Notes under the pieces: generated by a model
What the model saw: the letters and a program-made list of their open reading frames with translations, nothing else
The model's database searches: none
Told to the model about the DNA's origin: nothing
Source of the DNA: Rhizobiaceae bacterium
GTDB lineage: Bacteria > Pseudomonadota > Alphaproteobacteria > Rhizobiales > Rhizobiaceae
Assembly: GCA_019635795.1 (NCBI GenBank)
Contig: JAHBYV010000017.1
Span: 1-64,000 of the forward strand
Direction of reading: 5' to 3'
DNA: 64,000 nucleotides
Program-made: the position numbers and the translations under genes
Part shown: piece by piece, positions 8,926-19,514 of the stretch
How the letters are laid out: every line of letters begins with the position of its first letter
How positions within the stretch are numbered: position 1 is the first letter of the stretch

Positions 8926-9867
8926 CTAACTTGCTAATGAATACCTCTCTCCCGATTTTGTGATGCAGCGTGACTTTCCTGCCGCGCCCCTCTTTCCGCC
9001 GTTTCGCGCTTTCGAGATTGCAGCAAGCACAAGCCCGACCGACAGCACCCACCAGGCCGGACGTATTGAATTGCTGAAGCTCAGGTTCGCTAACAAAACA
9101 CGGTCTGCAGGAATGTTCGTTGCCAACGAATACCAAGCATATTCGGTAATTGCCGTTAGCGCCGCGGCTAACACTGAGAGGGAGAGAAGCACGCGAAGCG
9201 AGGTACTATTGAAGCCCTGCGCATGGGCAATTCGCCAAATCATGAGATAGATGAACAAGCCCGATATGAGCGTCGGTTGGTAGACATCCGCTTTTGTCTG
9301 CATGAAGAAGTGCAGCGCAGCCAGAACGCCTATCAGATAGACGCCCTTGTGAAGCCGAACCCATGCCTTTCCCATCCGTCTTATCATTGCGTCAGTCGAC
9401 GTAAATCCAAGCGAAACAAGACCGGCAAGGGCGACAAATCCAATTGTGAGATAATAGCGCAGCACGATTTCGCTGAGCACCCGCATCAGATCAAATTTCT
9501 GATCCGCTACATACAGGCAAAAATGTCCGAGAGCGTAAAAAAGCGATGCGAGACCTAGCTGGCGGCGTATCTGGATCAGCTTCGGGTAATTCAGTATACG
9601 ACGCAGCGGCGTCACCGCGAGCGATGCAACAAGGAACCGGATAGCCCAATCACCTGTAAAATGGATTGCTTCGGTAATCGGCCTTGGCCCCAACGCCGAC
9701 GAGGCGCCTCCTATCATACCCTTAACTGCGAGGGTCCCGAGATAAATGGCAGGCGCGAGCGTAAGAGCAAGGCTTAGCGCCTTGGTCAAAGAGAAACGAC
9801 CGCTGCGATCATTCCATGGGAGCTTGCTTGCCCTAATCGCGACCAAGTCCCTTCTCCGAAAGCTCAT
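8926..9867 (-). CDS. MsrQ-like ferric reductase transmembrane heme protein, extended form
   Basis: A 313-residue membrane protein whose middle matches the MsrQ (YedZ) family of b-type heme subunits: GDWAIRFLVASLAVTPLRR, RRQLGLASLFYALGH and LHKGVYLIGVLAALHFF carry the helix-borne histidines. MsrQ normally passes quinone electrons to the periplasmic MsrP methionine sulfoxide reductase. Two features differ from the textbook pair. It is about 100 residues longer than E. coli MsrQ (211 aa), with two further predicted membrane helices and a basic tail. No msrP lies beside it; the upstream gene, overlapping by 35 bases, is a DUF971 protein instead. The electron acceptor is therefore open. Confidence 0.8.
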   Translation of the reverse strand: MSFRRRDLVAIRASKLPWNDRSGRFSLTKALSLALTLAPAIYLGTLAVKGMIGGASSALGPRPITEAIHFTGDWAIRFLVASLAVTPLRRILNYPKLIQIRRQLGLASLFYALGHFCLYVADQKFDLMRVLSEIVLRYYLTIGFVALAGLVSLGFTSTDAMIRRMGKAWVRLHKGVYLIGVLAALHFFMQTKADVYQPTLISGLFIYLMIWRIAHAQGFNSTSLRVLLSLSVLAAALTAITEYAWYSLATNIPADRVLLANLSFSNSIRPAWWVLSVGLVLAAISKARNGGKRGAAGKSRCITKSGERYSLAS

Positions 9868-10183
9868 CTAGGTATCCCTGCCAGAGTGCATCTTTCTCAT
9901 GGCCCAGCCGATGCAAATAACTCCAGGTGAAAATGCCGGTGTCATGACGATCATCGAACGCGATTCTCACCGCATAGTTGCCCACAGGGATAACGTTTGA
10001 AATGGAGACGTTGCGCTTGCCCGGCACCGTTACGCGCTGTTCTGGCGAATGGCCTTGTACCTCAGCAGATGGTGAAAGCACGCGCAGCATCTCTGCGGTC
10101 AGCTCAAAAGGCGCATGACCGGGAAACGTCACGATAAACAATTTTCTGTCTTTCGAAACGCGCAGTTCGTTTGGGGGCGTCAT
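9833..10183 (-). CDS. DUF971 (gamma-butyrobetaine hydroxylase N-terminal-like) protein
   Basis: A 116-residue single-domain protein with the DUF971 pattern: an early LRVSKDRKLFIVTF strand, an ELTAEMLRVLSPSAEVQGHSP segment and a C-terminal GIFTWSYLHRLG segment. The domain occurs alone, or fused to Fe-S assembly ATPases or the N-terminus of gamma-butyrobetaine hydroxylase, and is often linked to metal or Fe-S handling. Its stop lies inside the start region of the MsrQ-like gene, so the two are likely co-translated. No catalytic role can be assigned from sequence. Confidence 0.85.
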   Translation of the reverse strand: MTPPNELRVSKDRKLFIVTFPGHAPFELTAEMLRVLSPSAEVQGHSPEQRVTVPGKRNVSISNVIPVGNYAVRIAFDDRHDTGIFTWSYLHRLGHEKDALWQGYLDELSEKGLGRD

Positions 10184-10278
10184 TTAGTACAATCCATATT
10201 ATGATCCAGAACAATGACAGTAGTCATATTTGTGGCATACTGAATGCTCTGACATTGATGCCATCAAGGAGTTCGTCT

Positions 10279-10725
10279 TTGCACATCAAATCATTGAGCG
10301 AGGCCGAGTGCTTCAGCTTTCTGGAATCGAACAGGCTCGCCCGGTTATGCTGCTCGGCGGAAAATCAGCCCTACGCAATTCCTCTGCATTATGCCTTCAA
10401 GAACCACTTTATATACGCCTTCTCGATGCCAGGACGGAAAATCGATATGATGCGCAAAAATCCACGTGTTGCTCTGCTCGTGGATGAGCTCAAAGCTGGG
10501 CGGAACTGGAAAAGCATCGTAGCTGAAGGTGTTTTTGAAGAGCTTCCAAATCGCATCGGCTTCAAGATTGAAAGAGATCACGCCTGGTCGCTCCTCTCGC
10601 AACACGCTAATTGGTGGGAGCCGGGTGCAATAAAGCCGGATATGAGCGTGCCTCTTGATGACACGAAACACATCTTTTTCCGTGTCGCGATCGACCGAAT
10701 CTCAGGCCGCGAAGGCGCCGCGTGA
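10279..10725 (+). CDS. pyridoxamine 5'-phosphate oxidase-family FMN-binding protein
   Basis: A 148-residue split-barrel flavin protein. The family-typical N-terminus (HIKSLSEAECFSFLESNRLARLCC, then QPYAIPLHYAF) begins at a TTG at 10279, which has AAGGAG seven bases upstream at 10266-10271. In-frame ATGs at 10201 and 10258 would add residues without family character and have poor ribosome sites, so TTG is preferred. Later segments (GRKIDMMRKNPRVALLVDE, WKSIVAEGVFEEL) match flavin-binding members that reduce small molecules or act as heme/flavin proteins. It is divergent from the DUF971 gene. Confidence 0.8.
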   Translation: MHIKSLSEAECFSFLESNRLARLCCSAENQPYAIPLHYAFKNHFIYAFSMPGRKIDMMRKNPRVALLVDELKAGRNWKSIVAEGVFEELPNRIGFKIERDHAWSLLSQHANWWEPGAIKPDMSVPLDDTKHIFFRVAIDRISGREGAA

Positions 10726-10794
10726 GAACTACGCCAACTAAAGCAGAACTCTGCCCGACTTGAATTGCATACAAAGAAGGGCAAGATTGATCGC

Positions 10795-11790
10795 ATGAAC
10801 ATGATCGATCCATTTGGCAGAAACATTAGCTACCTGCGCGTTTCGGTAACCGACAGGTGTGATTTCCGCTGCACATACTGCATGGCGGAAGATATGACTT
10901 TTTTGCCACGCAAAGATCTTCTTTCCCTGGAGGAGCTTGATCGGGTTTGCAGCGTTTTCATTTCCAAAGGTGTTCGCAAGCTTAGACTGACCGGCGGAGA
11001 ACCCTTGGTCCGCAAAAATATAATGCACCTTATACAGCAGTTATCGCGGCATCTTAGGACCGGTCAGCTTGAAGAGCTTACCCTGACGACCAATGGCTCA
11101 CAGCTCGCGCGTTTTGCAGGGCAACTCGCTGATTTTGGCATCAAGCGCATCAATGTTTCCATGGATACTTTGGATGCTGAAAAATTTCGCGCCATAACCC
11201 GCTGGGGCGATCTGGGACGCGTCATTGCCGGAATCGACGCAGCACAAGCAGCCGGGATCAAAATCAAGATCAATGCAGTGGCGTTGAAGGACTTCAACGA
11301 CCACGAATTAGCAGACTTGATGCAATGGGCTCACGGGCGCGGCATGGATTTCACCATCATTGAAACAATGCCGATGGGTGAGATCGAGGGTGACAGGACC
11401 GACCAGTATCTTCCGCTTTCGCTTTTGCGGGCACGGCTCGAAAAACAATTCACGCTGGTAGACATACCTTACCGAACAGGAGGCCCTGCGCGCTATGTAC
11501 AAGTGGCCGAAACTGGCGGGAAACTTGGCTTTATCACGCCGATGACGCATAACTTTTGTGAAAGCTGCAATCGCGTCCGGCTCACCTGCACCGGAACCCT
11601 TTATATGTGTCTTGGACAAGAGGATTCCGCTGATCTCCGTAATCCGCTACGTGCTTCCGAAGATGATGAATTGCTCGCATCGGCAATTGATGAAGCAATT
11701 GGCCGAAAGCCAAAGGGGCATGATTTCATTATAGACAGACGTCACAAACGACCGGCCGTAGCAAGGCATATGAGTGTGACAGGAGGATAA
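10795..11790 (+). CDS. moaA: GTP 3',8-cyclase MoaA (molybdenum cofactor biosynthesis)
   Basis: A 331-residue radical SAM enzyme for the first step of molybdopterin synthesis, converting GTP to 3',8-cyclo-7,8-dihydro-GTP. The radical SAM cluster ligands are C22, C26 and C29 (CDFRCTYC). The second, C-terminal cluster is held by C255, C258 and C272. [11 protein letters not shown] is the SAM-contacting GGE motif. The C-terminal Gly-Gly required for catalysis is present (SVTGG). The start at 10795 (MNMIDPFGR) fits family length; 10801 is also possible. The partner gene moaC is about 13 kb away at 24712. Confidence 0.96.
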   Translation: MNMIDPFGRNISYLRVSVTDRCDFRCTYCMAEDMTFLPRKDLLSLEELDRVCSVFISKGVRKLRLTGGEPLVRKNIMHLIQQLSRHLRTGQLEELTLTTNGSQLARFAGQLADFGIKRINVSMDTLDAEKFRAITRWGDLGRVIAGIDAAQAAGIKIKINAVALKDFNDHELADLMQWAHGRGMDFTIIETMPMGEIEGDRTDQYLPLSLLRARLEKQFTLVDIPYRTGGPARYVQVAETGGKLGFITPMTHNFCESCNRVRLTCTGTLYMCLGQEDSADLRNPLRASEDDELLASAIDEAIGRKPKGHDFIIDRRHKRPAVARHMSVTGG

Positions 11791-11901
11791 CTGGCGCGTT
11801 TGCGTCGAAAAGCGGCTCGCATATCACAATAGAGTTGCGAATCTTTTCGATAGTGCTAAAGCGCGGTCAATATATGAGTTAGTATATTAGTCGGAGTTCT
11901 C

Positions 11902-12822
11902 GTGACACTTTCTGCCAACCAGCGCGGCGCGCTGTTTATGGTGATCTCACAGGTCGCCTTCACTATGAATGATGCGCTTGTGAAGCTCACATCAGCCTCT
12001 ATCGGCGTCGGGCAGATCATCACGGTTCGAAGCCTGTTCGCGACCGTGCTCGTGGGGCTTCTTGCTTACCGCCTCGGGCATATTCGCTCGCTTTCAACCC
12101 TTCGTAATCCGATGGTAGCGATGCGCGTTATTGGCGAAATGGCCGCGACCCTGACCTATATTCTAGCGCTTTCACACCTCCCCATCGCAAATGTATCCGC
12201 AGTCTTTCAATCGCTTCCGCTAGTCGTCACCATGAGTGCGGCACTCTTCTTCGGCGAATATGTCGGGCCTCGTCGCTGGATAGCAATCACTGTCGGCTTC
12301 ATCGGGATTTTGATCATTGTGCGGCCCGGGCTTGAAGGCTTCAGCCTCTACTCGATATATGTCCTTGTCTGCGTAGGCTTTTGCACGGTTCGCGATCTGG
12401 CGACACGTCGAATTCCGCCTGAAATTCCAACAACTTACGTTTCATTGCTCACGTCTGTCGCGGTCATGATCTCCGGAATTGTGGTTATGCCGTTCACCAA
12501 TGGCTGGCAACCGCTTGGATCAAGCGCATTGCTGGAACTGGCCGCTTCAGCCGTACTGGTTCTAACTGGCTATCATTTCATTATTGAGGCAATGCGCGCA
12601 GGCGACATATCCTTCGTTGCGCCCTTCCGATATACAGCGCTGCTATGGGCAATCGTGGCTGGCATATTCATGTTTGGTGACATTCCAGACCTGCCGATGA
12701 TAATTGGCTCGGCAATTGTCGTCGCTTCCGGAATTTACTCACTTTATCGCGAACGAGTTGTCGGGCGCTCACGGCCAATTGCAGAAAGTACCGGCCCGAC
12801 CACAGCGGCCGACGGGTTATGA
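11902..12822 (+). CDS. DMT-superfamily (EamA) membrane transporter
   Basis: A 306-residue inner-membrane protein with two EamA halves, about ten membrane helices in all (first half about 5-140, second 150-285). The start is GTG at 11902 with a GGAG-type ribosome site just upstream. The substrate is unknown, as is usual for this superfamily. Its stop overlaps the mobA start by 4 bases (ATGA), so it is coupled to molybdenum cofactor genes. That makes a role in handling a cofactor-related or purine-like compound possible, but this is only inference from position. Confidence 0.88.
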   Translation: MTLSANQRGALFMVISQVAFTMNDALVKLTSASIGVGQIITVRSLFATVLVGLLAYRLGHIRSLSTLRNPMVAMRVIGEMAATLTYILALSHLPIANVSAVFQSLPLVVTMSAALFFGEYVGPRRWIAITVGFIGILIIVRPGLEGFSLYSIYVLVCVGFCTVRDLATRRIPPEIPTTYVSLLTSVAVMISGIVVMPFTNGWQPLGSSALLELAASAVLVLTGYHFIIEAMRAGDISFVAPFRYTALLWAIVAGIFMFGDIPDLPMIIGSAIVVASGIYSLYRERVVGRSRPIAESTGPTTAADGL

Positions 12823-13424
12823 CGCGGCGTTCCGGTCGTATCGCCGGTTTGGTTTTAGCCGGAGGACGATCCTCAAGGATGGACGGCCGGGATAAGGCTG
12901 GCCTTATACTTGCCGGAAGTACGCTTCTTGAGCGCGCGATTGTCCGACTTGAGCCGCAGGTCGAGGATTTGGCGATCAACAGCAACACGCTAGCTCGCCA
13001 TAATGATCTTCCAATAATCGCTGACCGCATGGAGGGATATGCGGGACCGCTGGCGGGCGTCGCCGCTGGGCTCGCGTGGGCCTCTGAAAGCGGCGCTCAG
13101 TATTTGGCGACGGTCGCTTGCGACACTCCATTCTATCCAAAGGATCTCGTTGAAAAGCTCTCCTGCGCAGAAAAGCCTGTTGTTCTCGCCAGCAGTTTCG
13201 GGCGGTTGCATCCAGTTTTTGCACTTTGGCCTGTTTCGATGGCTGAACTAATGGATTCATATCTCCTGACTGACGCGCGTCGGTCAGTTTTGGGTTTTGC
13301 CAATCAACAAGGTTTCTCGGTAGCAAAATTCGAGGTTGCCGATGAATCGCCAGACCCGTTTTTCAACATCAACACGCCGCAGGACTTTAAAGAGGCGGAG
13401 CAGCTAGCTCGGAATTTTTCATGA
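12819..13424 (+). CDS. mobA: molybdenum cofactor guanylyltransferase MobA
   Basis: A 201-residue cytoplasmic enzyme that adds GMP to molybdopterin, forming the MGD cofactor of DMSO-reductase-family enzymes. The nucleotide-binding signature LVLAGGRSSRMDGRDKA is at about 11-27, the DTPF metal-site motif is near 100, and GPLAGV binds guanine. Length is normal. It overlaps the upstream transporter gene and the downstream mobB by 4 bases each, so the three are tightly coupled. Confidence 0.95.
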   Translation: MTRRSGRIAGLVLAGGRSSRMDGRDKAGLILAGSTLLERAIVRLEPQVEDLAINSNTLARHNDLPIIADRMEGYAGPLAGVAAGLAWASESGAQYLATVACDTPFYPKDLVEKLSCAEKPVVLASSFGRLHPVFALWPVSMAELMDSYLLTDARRSVLGFANQQGFSVAKFEVADESPDPFFNINTPQDFKEAEQLARNFS

Positions 13425-13939
13425 CGAAACATCGCGTTCTTGGCGTCACGGGTTGGAAAAACTCTGGCAAAACCACGTTGGTGGAGCGGCTTGTGCGAGA
13501 GTTGACAAGCCGCGGCTGGAAAGTATCGACCATCAAGCACGCTCATCACAGTTTTGACATCGACAAGGAAGGCACCGATTCTTTTCGACACAGGCAGGCG
13601 GGCGCGACGGAAGTCGCCATTGTATCAGGTAACAGATGGGCTCTCATGCACGAGCTGCGCGAGGAGCTGGAGCCGACCCTTGATGAAGTATTAGAGCGCA
13701 TTGCCCCATGCGATCTGGTAGTAGTTGAAGGCTACAAACGTGAAGGCCACACGAAAATTGAGGTGCGCCGCAGCGCGGCGAAAGATACTTCGCCACTCGC
13801 GCCGCTTGACCCCACAATCGTTGCGATTGCCACAGATCACGAGGTTTCCCAATCCAATCTGCCTTGCTTTGGGCTCAATGAAATTTCAGCAATCGCTGAT
13901 TTTATAGAAAACTTCAGTGGGCTAAAACGCACCGATTGA
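13421..13939 (+). CDS. mobB: molybdopterin-guanine dinucleotide biosynthesis adaptor MobB
   Basis: A 172-residue GTP-binding protein that assists MobA. The P-loop is GWKNSGKTTL near the N-terminus. The following STIKHAHHSFDIDKEGTDSF segment and VVVEGYKREGHTKIEV are characteristic of the family. It is the last gene of the DMT-mobA-mobB set, overlapping mobA by 4 bases. Confidence 0.95.
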   Translation: MTKHRVLGVTGWKNSGKTTLVERLVRELTSRGWKVSTIKHAHHSFDIDKEGTDSFRHRQAGATEVAIVSGNRWALMHELREELEPTLDEVLERIAPCDLVVVEGYKREGHTKIEVRRSAAKDTSPLAPLDPTIVAIATDHEVSQSNLPCFGLNEISAIADFIENFSGLKRTD

Positions 13940-14116
13940 CACAACGTTATCCCATGCGAAGACCTATGAGCGCAGCTTACGATGCGCCGTACACCCGAAT
14001 AATAGTTGCTTTTTCTCAAAAAACAGTGGGAGTATCAGTTTTAACCGGACGGTCAAGAAGGCAGGTTCGGAGGCATACACCAGCTGCATGCCAAGGGTCA
14101 AACAGAGAGGAAAATC

Positions 14117-14902
14117 ATGCGCATAGCACTAAAACTCGCGCTGGCAGCGACCGCAGCGATTGTCGCAATCGGCAGCGCTCAGGCGCAGGACCGCGTTATC
14201 AAACTGGGTACTGAAGGCGCTTATCCGCCCTTTAACGTTCTGACAGCGGACGGCAAGCTGGAAGGTTTCGATATCGATATCGGAAATGCGCTTTGTGAAC
14301 AGATGAAGGTTAAGTGCGAGTGGGTCACACAAGATTGGGATGGCATCATTCCGGCACTTCAGGCTGGCAAGTTCGATGCGATCATCGCTTCAATGTCGAT
14401 CACTGACGAGCGAAAGAAGCAGGTTGATTTTTCTGCAAAGTATTACAACACGCCTCCTTCAATCGCCGCCCCGAAGGACAGCGAGCTCAAGGGCGTGAGC
14501 AAGGAAGACCTAGCAGGAAAAACCATTGGCGTTCAGGGCGGAACTACCCACTTCAACTACTCCGAGAAAACATACACCGAAAGTGATGTGAAGCCCTACC
14601 CGACCGCACAGGAAATGCATGCCGATCTGGCAAACGGTCGCCTGGATGCAATCAACGACGACGTGATCGTCACGCAGCAATTTCTGGATACACCCGAAGG
14701 CCAGGCTTGCTGCAAGCTCATTGGCACCATCACACCGGTCGAGGAAATCCATGGTCCGGGCGCTGGAATAGCTGTTCGCAAAGGCGACAAACTGGCCGAG
14801 GAGCTTTCGGCTGCGATCAAGGCTATTCGTGAAAACGGAAAATACAAAGAAATCAACGACAAATACTTCAAGTTTGACGCCTACGGCGCTGACGGGTCAT
14901 AA
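14117..14902 (+). CDS. polar amino acid ABC transporter substrate-binding protein
   Basis: A 261-residue periplasmic binding protein of the HisJ/ArgT/NocT class (SBP_bac_3). The signal peptide ends near SAQAQ (about residue 23). The mature part opens IKLGTEGAYPPFN, then GFDIDIGNALC, a DGIIPALQAGKFDAIIASM hinge segment and a C-terminal KYKEINDKYF. These are typical for basic amino acid or opine binders; the exact ligand is not readable. GAGAGG precedes the ATG. It is first in a transporter set, separated from the permeases by a hairpin. Confidence 0.93.
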   Translation: MRIALKLALAATAAIVAIGSAQAQDRVIKLGTEGAYPPFNVLTADGKLEGFDIDIGNALCEQMKVKCEWVTQDWDGIIPALQAGKFDAIIASMSITDERKKQVDFSAKYYNTPPSIAAPKDSELKGVSKEDLAGKTIGVQGGTTHFNYSEKTYTESDVKPYPTAQEMHADLANGRLDAINDDVIVTQQFLDTPEGQACCKLIGTITPVEEIHGPGAGIAVRKGDKLAEELSAAIKAIRENGKYKEINDKYFKFDAYGADGS

Positions 14903-14915
14903 TATTTTTAACTTG

Positions 14916-14941
14916 ACGGCGGCCTTCGGGTCGCCGTTTTG
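14916..14941 (+). terminator. hairpin between binding-protein and permease genes
   Basis: The stem ACGGCG (14916-14921) pairs with CGCCGT (14932-14937), with further C-G pairing at the loop, and is followed by TTTT. It is short for a full terminator, so it probably acts as a partial terminator or mRNA end-stabiliser that keeps binding-protein mRNA in excess over permease mRNA, as in other importer operons. Confidence 0.6.
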
Positions 14942-14985
14942 CTATAGCCGATTGCAGACTGACAATAAGATGCAGGGGAACAGTC

Positions 14986-15681
14986 GTGCTGACGCTTTTA
15001 AGTTGGGGGCCAGAGGGGTGGTTGGACGAGATCATGAGCGGTGTGCTCGTGACGGTCTCGCTTGCGCTGTCAACATTACCCGTTGGGTTGGCATTGGGTT
15101 TTCTGGTCGCCCTCGCGAAGCAGTCGTCTGAACCCAATCTCCGCAAAGCCGGAAATATATACACGACCATTTTTCGCGGCCTGCCCGAGCTTCTGACGCT
15201 ATTCCTTATCTATTTTGGCGTCGCCCTCCCGCTATTCACCTATCTTTTTCCAAATAGTGGCGATCAATTTACGAGCTTCATCGCGGGCATGATTGCTCTT
15301 GCGTTTGTGTTTTCATCTTATGCGAGTGAAGTTTTCCTGTCCGCTTTCAGGGCCATACCGCGAGGACAGTATGAAGGCGGCTACGCCATCGGTCTCTCAC
15401 ATGCGCGGACAATGTGGCTGATAATATTGCCGCAACTCGTCCGAATCGCCCTGCCCGGCCTCTCAAATCTGTGGTTGATCCTCCTCAAAGACACATCACT
15501 CGTGTCCGCAATTGGCCTTTCTGACATTCTTCGGCAAACCAGCATCGCGGCACGGGTTACAAAGGAGCCTTTCCTTTTGTTCGGCTTCGCATGTCTGGTC
15601 TACCTTTTGCTCGCTATGATTTCTTCAATCGGAATTGGTGGAATTGAGAAGTGGACAAACCGTCGGGAGGCTACGAAATGA
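14986..15681 (+). CDS. polar amino acid ABC transporter permease (HisQ-like)
   Basis: A 231-residue inner-membrane permease of the HisQ/GlnP type. The start is GTG at 14986 with AGGGGA upstream. The N-terminal TTIFRGLPELLTLFLIYFG segment and the EAA loop (EGGYAIGLSHARTMWLIILPQ), which docks the ATPase, are clear. It has about five membrane helices. It overlaps the next permease by ATGA. Confidence 0.93.
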   Translation: MLTLLSWGPEGWLDEIMSGVLVTVSLALSTLPVGLALGFLVALAKQSSEPNLRKAGNIYTTIFRGLPELLTLFLIYFGVALPLFTYLFPNSGDQFTSFIAGMIALAFVFSSYASEVFLSAFRAIPRGQYEGGYAIGLSHARTMWLIILPQLVRIALPGLSNLWLILLKDTSLVSAIGLSDILRQTSIAARVTKEPFLLFGFACLVYLLLAMISSIGIGGIEKWTNRREATK

Positions 15682-16508
15682 GCCTCGCGCACCAAATATC
15701 CGAAGCTATTGAGCGTCCACCTCTCGCAGCACGAGCCTGGAACCTGGCTCGCATTGCCGGCGCTGCCTTTCTTGCATTTTGGGGTCTGGTCGGGCTCGGA
15801 CTGCTTATATATCTCGTGCGCAAGTGGAATCCCGAACTCTTTGCCACCTATGCCCCCCAGTACATGAAGGGTCTGTGGATCACGATTCAGCTTGTTGCAA
15901 TCTCGATTTTCTTCGGCGCCTTGCTTTCCATCCCGATTGCATATGGGCGGATGTCGAAGAACCGCATCGCTTCTTCACTTGCGTATGCCTATGTCTATTT
16001 TTTCCGCGGGACTCCCCTGTTGGCGCAGACGTTCCTGATCTACTACGGGGTAGGTTCATTTCGCCCCCAACTGGAAGCAATAGGTCTTTGGGGCATTCTG
16101 CGCGAAGCTTGGTACTGTGGAATTATCGCATTTTCCCTGAACACCGCCGCGTATCAGGCCGAGATTTTGCGCGGAGCTATACAGAGCATTCCCCTCGGGC
16201 AATGGGAAGGTGCGGCTGCGCTCGGTCTCAACAAATGGCAGACCATGCGAAAGATTATTGCGCCCCAGGCATTGATTGTTGCCCTTCGTCCTTACGGGAA
16301 CGAATTGATCCTGATGATCAAGGGCTCGGCAATCGTCTCCATCATTACCGTTTATGATCTGATGGGCGAAACGCGCCGCGCATTCTCGCGGAGCTTTGAT
16401 TTCCAAACCTATATCTGGGCAGCGATCATCTATCTCGCAATAGTCGAGGTCCTTCGACGGGCAATCGACTGGTTGGAGCTAAAGATTACCAAGCACCTGA
16501 TCCGGTAA
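15678..16508 (+). CDS. polar amino acid ABC transporter permease (HisM-like)
   Basis: A 276-residue second permease of the heterodimer. ATG at 15678 has GGGAGG upstream and overlaps the previous stop (ATGA); an in-frame GTG at 15651 is less likely. The family segment YFFRGTPLLAQTFLIYYG and the EAA loop (EGAAALGLNKWQTMRKIIAPQ) are present. No ATPase gene follows: the next gene, pyrG, is convergent, so the ATP-binding subunit must be encoded elsewhere or shared. Confidence 0.92.
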   Translation: MSLAHQISEAIERPPLAARAWNLARIAGAAFLAFWGLVGLGLLIYLVRKWNPELFATYAPQYMKGLWITIQLVAISIFFGALLSIPIAYGRMSKNRIASSLAYAYVYFFRGTPLLAQTFLIYYGVGSFRPQLEAIGLWGILREAWYCGIIAFSLNTAAYQAEILRGAIQSIPLGQWEGAAALGLNKWQTMRKIIAPQALIVALRPYGNELILMIKGSAIVSIITVYDLMGETRRAFSRSFDFQTYIWAAIIYLAIVEVLRRAIDWLELKITKHLIR

Positions 16509-16512
16509 GGGT

Positions 16513-18153
<1,641 letters not shown>

Positions 18154-18219
18154 TTATCCCCACTGATTTGATTCCGCCAGAGGAAATTTCCACGAAACCA
18201 ACTTTTCCATAGTCCCAAA

Positions 18220-18246
18220 CAAAAAACGCCGCCCGAAGGCGGCGCT
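18220..18246 (-). terminator. Rho-independent terminator after second L,D-transpeptidase gene
   Basis: On the minus strand, CGCCGCC (18244 down to 18238) pairs with GGCGGCG (18233 down to 18227) around a four-base TTCG loop, followed by six T. It lies just downstream of the L,D-transpeptidase stop at 18266 and upstream of pyrG. Confidence 0.85.
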
Positions 18247-18265
18247 TCGAACACGCGCAATTCTT

Positions 18266-19297
18266 TTAAAGAACCACCACGTTGGTTCCCACCTTCACGC
18301 GACGGTAAAGATCAATGACATGCTCGTTGACCATACGAAAGCAGCCGTTGGAAGAGTTTGTGCCAATCGTCTGCGGCGCGATGGTTCCGTGAATACGCAG
18401 ATGCGTGTCCTTCTTACCGTCATAAAGATAGATTGCGCGCGCTCCGAGTGGGTTTTGCCCGCCACCCGGCATCCCGTCCTTATACTGCCCATATTTTTGG
18501 GGCTCGCGCTCCTGCATTTCTTTAGTGGGAATCCAGCGCGGCCACTCTTGCTTGTCGCCGACCCGCACGTTCCCCTTATACTGAAGCCCATCTTTGCCAA
18601 CAGCAATACCGTAGCGCCGAGCCTTACCCAAGCTTTCTACGTAGTAGAGAAAGTGGTTAGCCGTATCTATGACGATCGTGCCAGCAGGATAGCCGGAGAA
18701 TGAAACAATCTGCGGCTGAAATTCCGGTTTCACCTGAAATTTCTTTTTCGCTTCCCTGGAATGATATGCGCTGTCGAGCGCCCGTGTTTGCGGAAGGTAT
18801 TGGTCCTCTTCGCCGAAGAGCGATGCCATGAACCCGCCGCCCTTGGATAGTTTCTCGCTGCGAAGTTCGCCATTATTTCCATTTGCAACAACGTCTGCGA
18901 CAACCGGATCGGTCGACACGAGCTGCACCGGAGAAATTGGGTTCAACGGCGCAAGCTTTGCCCGCCTGCTATCGTCAATCGGCTTGGAACCCACCCGATT
19001 CGCATCCTGCTTCGTGGATTTTGCCTTTTGGCCACCAAATAGGACCGCCAAAAGGCCTTTCGGCTTATCATTCTTGGCCACATTTTCAGCAGGCTTAACC
19101 TTGCCTTTGGCTTTCGCTGAGGAAGTTGCCTTCTGATTCCTCGATGAAGATTTCTTCTCCACCTTTTTCTTTTTCACAGACTTTGGAGCAACTTGCTCCT
19201 CAACCTGTGGTTTTTTGGTTTGTGCGTTTGAAATTGCTGGGACGCAAAGCGTCAACGCCGCGCTCAAGCCCGCCGCGAGAAGGCTACGAAATAGCAT
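18266..19297 (-). CDS. YkuD-type L,D-transpeptidase with basic linker
   Basis: A 343-residue periplasmic L,D-transpeptidase. The start at 19297 (MLFRSLLAAGLSAALTL) gives a clean signal peptide ending near SNAQ; a frame-open extension to 19321 adds eight residues before it and is less likely. A lysine/serine-rich linker (about 25-75) may contact the wall or membrane. The C-terminal YkuD domain has LRIHGT and the nucleophile motif SSNGCFRM (Cys at about 319). Rhizobiales carry many such enzymes, which cross-link peptidoglycan or tether outer membrane proteins. The gene stands alone, ending at a terminator. Confidence 0.9.
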   Translation of the reverse strand: MLFRSLLAAGLSAALTLCVPAISNAQTKKPQVEEQVAPKSVKKKKVEKKSSSRNQKATSSAKAKGKVKPAENVAKNDKPKGLLAVLFGGQKAKSTKQDANRVGSKPIDDSRRAKLAPLNPISPVQLVSTDPVVADVVANGNNGELRSEKLSKGGGFMASLFGEEDQYLPQTRALDSAYHSREAKKKFQVKPEFQPQIVSFSGYPAGTIVIDTANHFLYYVESLGKARRYGIAVGKDGLQYKGNVRVGDKQEWPRWIPTKEMQEREPQKYGQYKDGMPGGGQNPLGARAIYLYDGKKDTHLRIHGTIAPQTIGTNSSNGCFRMVNEHVIDLYRRVKVGTNVVVL

Positions 19298-19514
19298 GTG
19301 CCGATCCTGAATTTTTCCCAAGCGAATTCCGGCAAACCGCCTTTGCCGTAAACCGCCACCGGACGCACTATACGTTTCGAACGATAGTCCCTCAAGCCAG
19401 ACTACGTTTTGGAACCTGCAGGAACGGGACGATGCCTACCATTTGTTGCGAAGTGTGTTTTCTTCACAACAGAATGGCAAACATCATGGTTATATTTGAG
19501 TTAACAATCAAATC

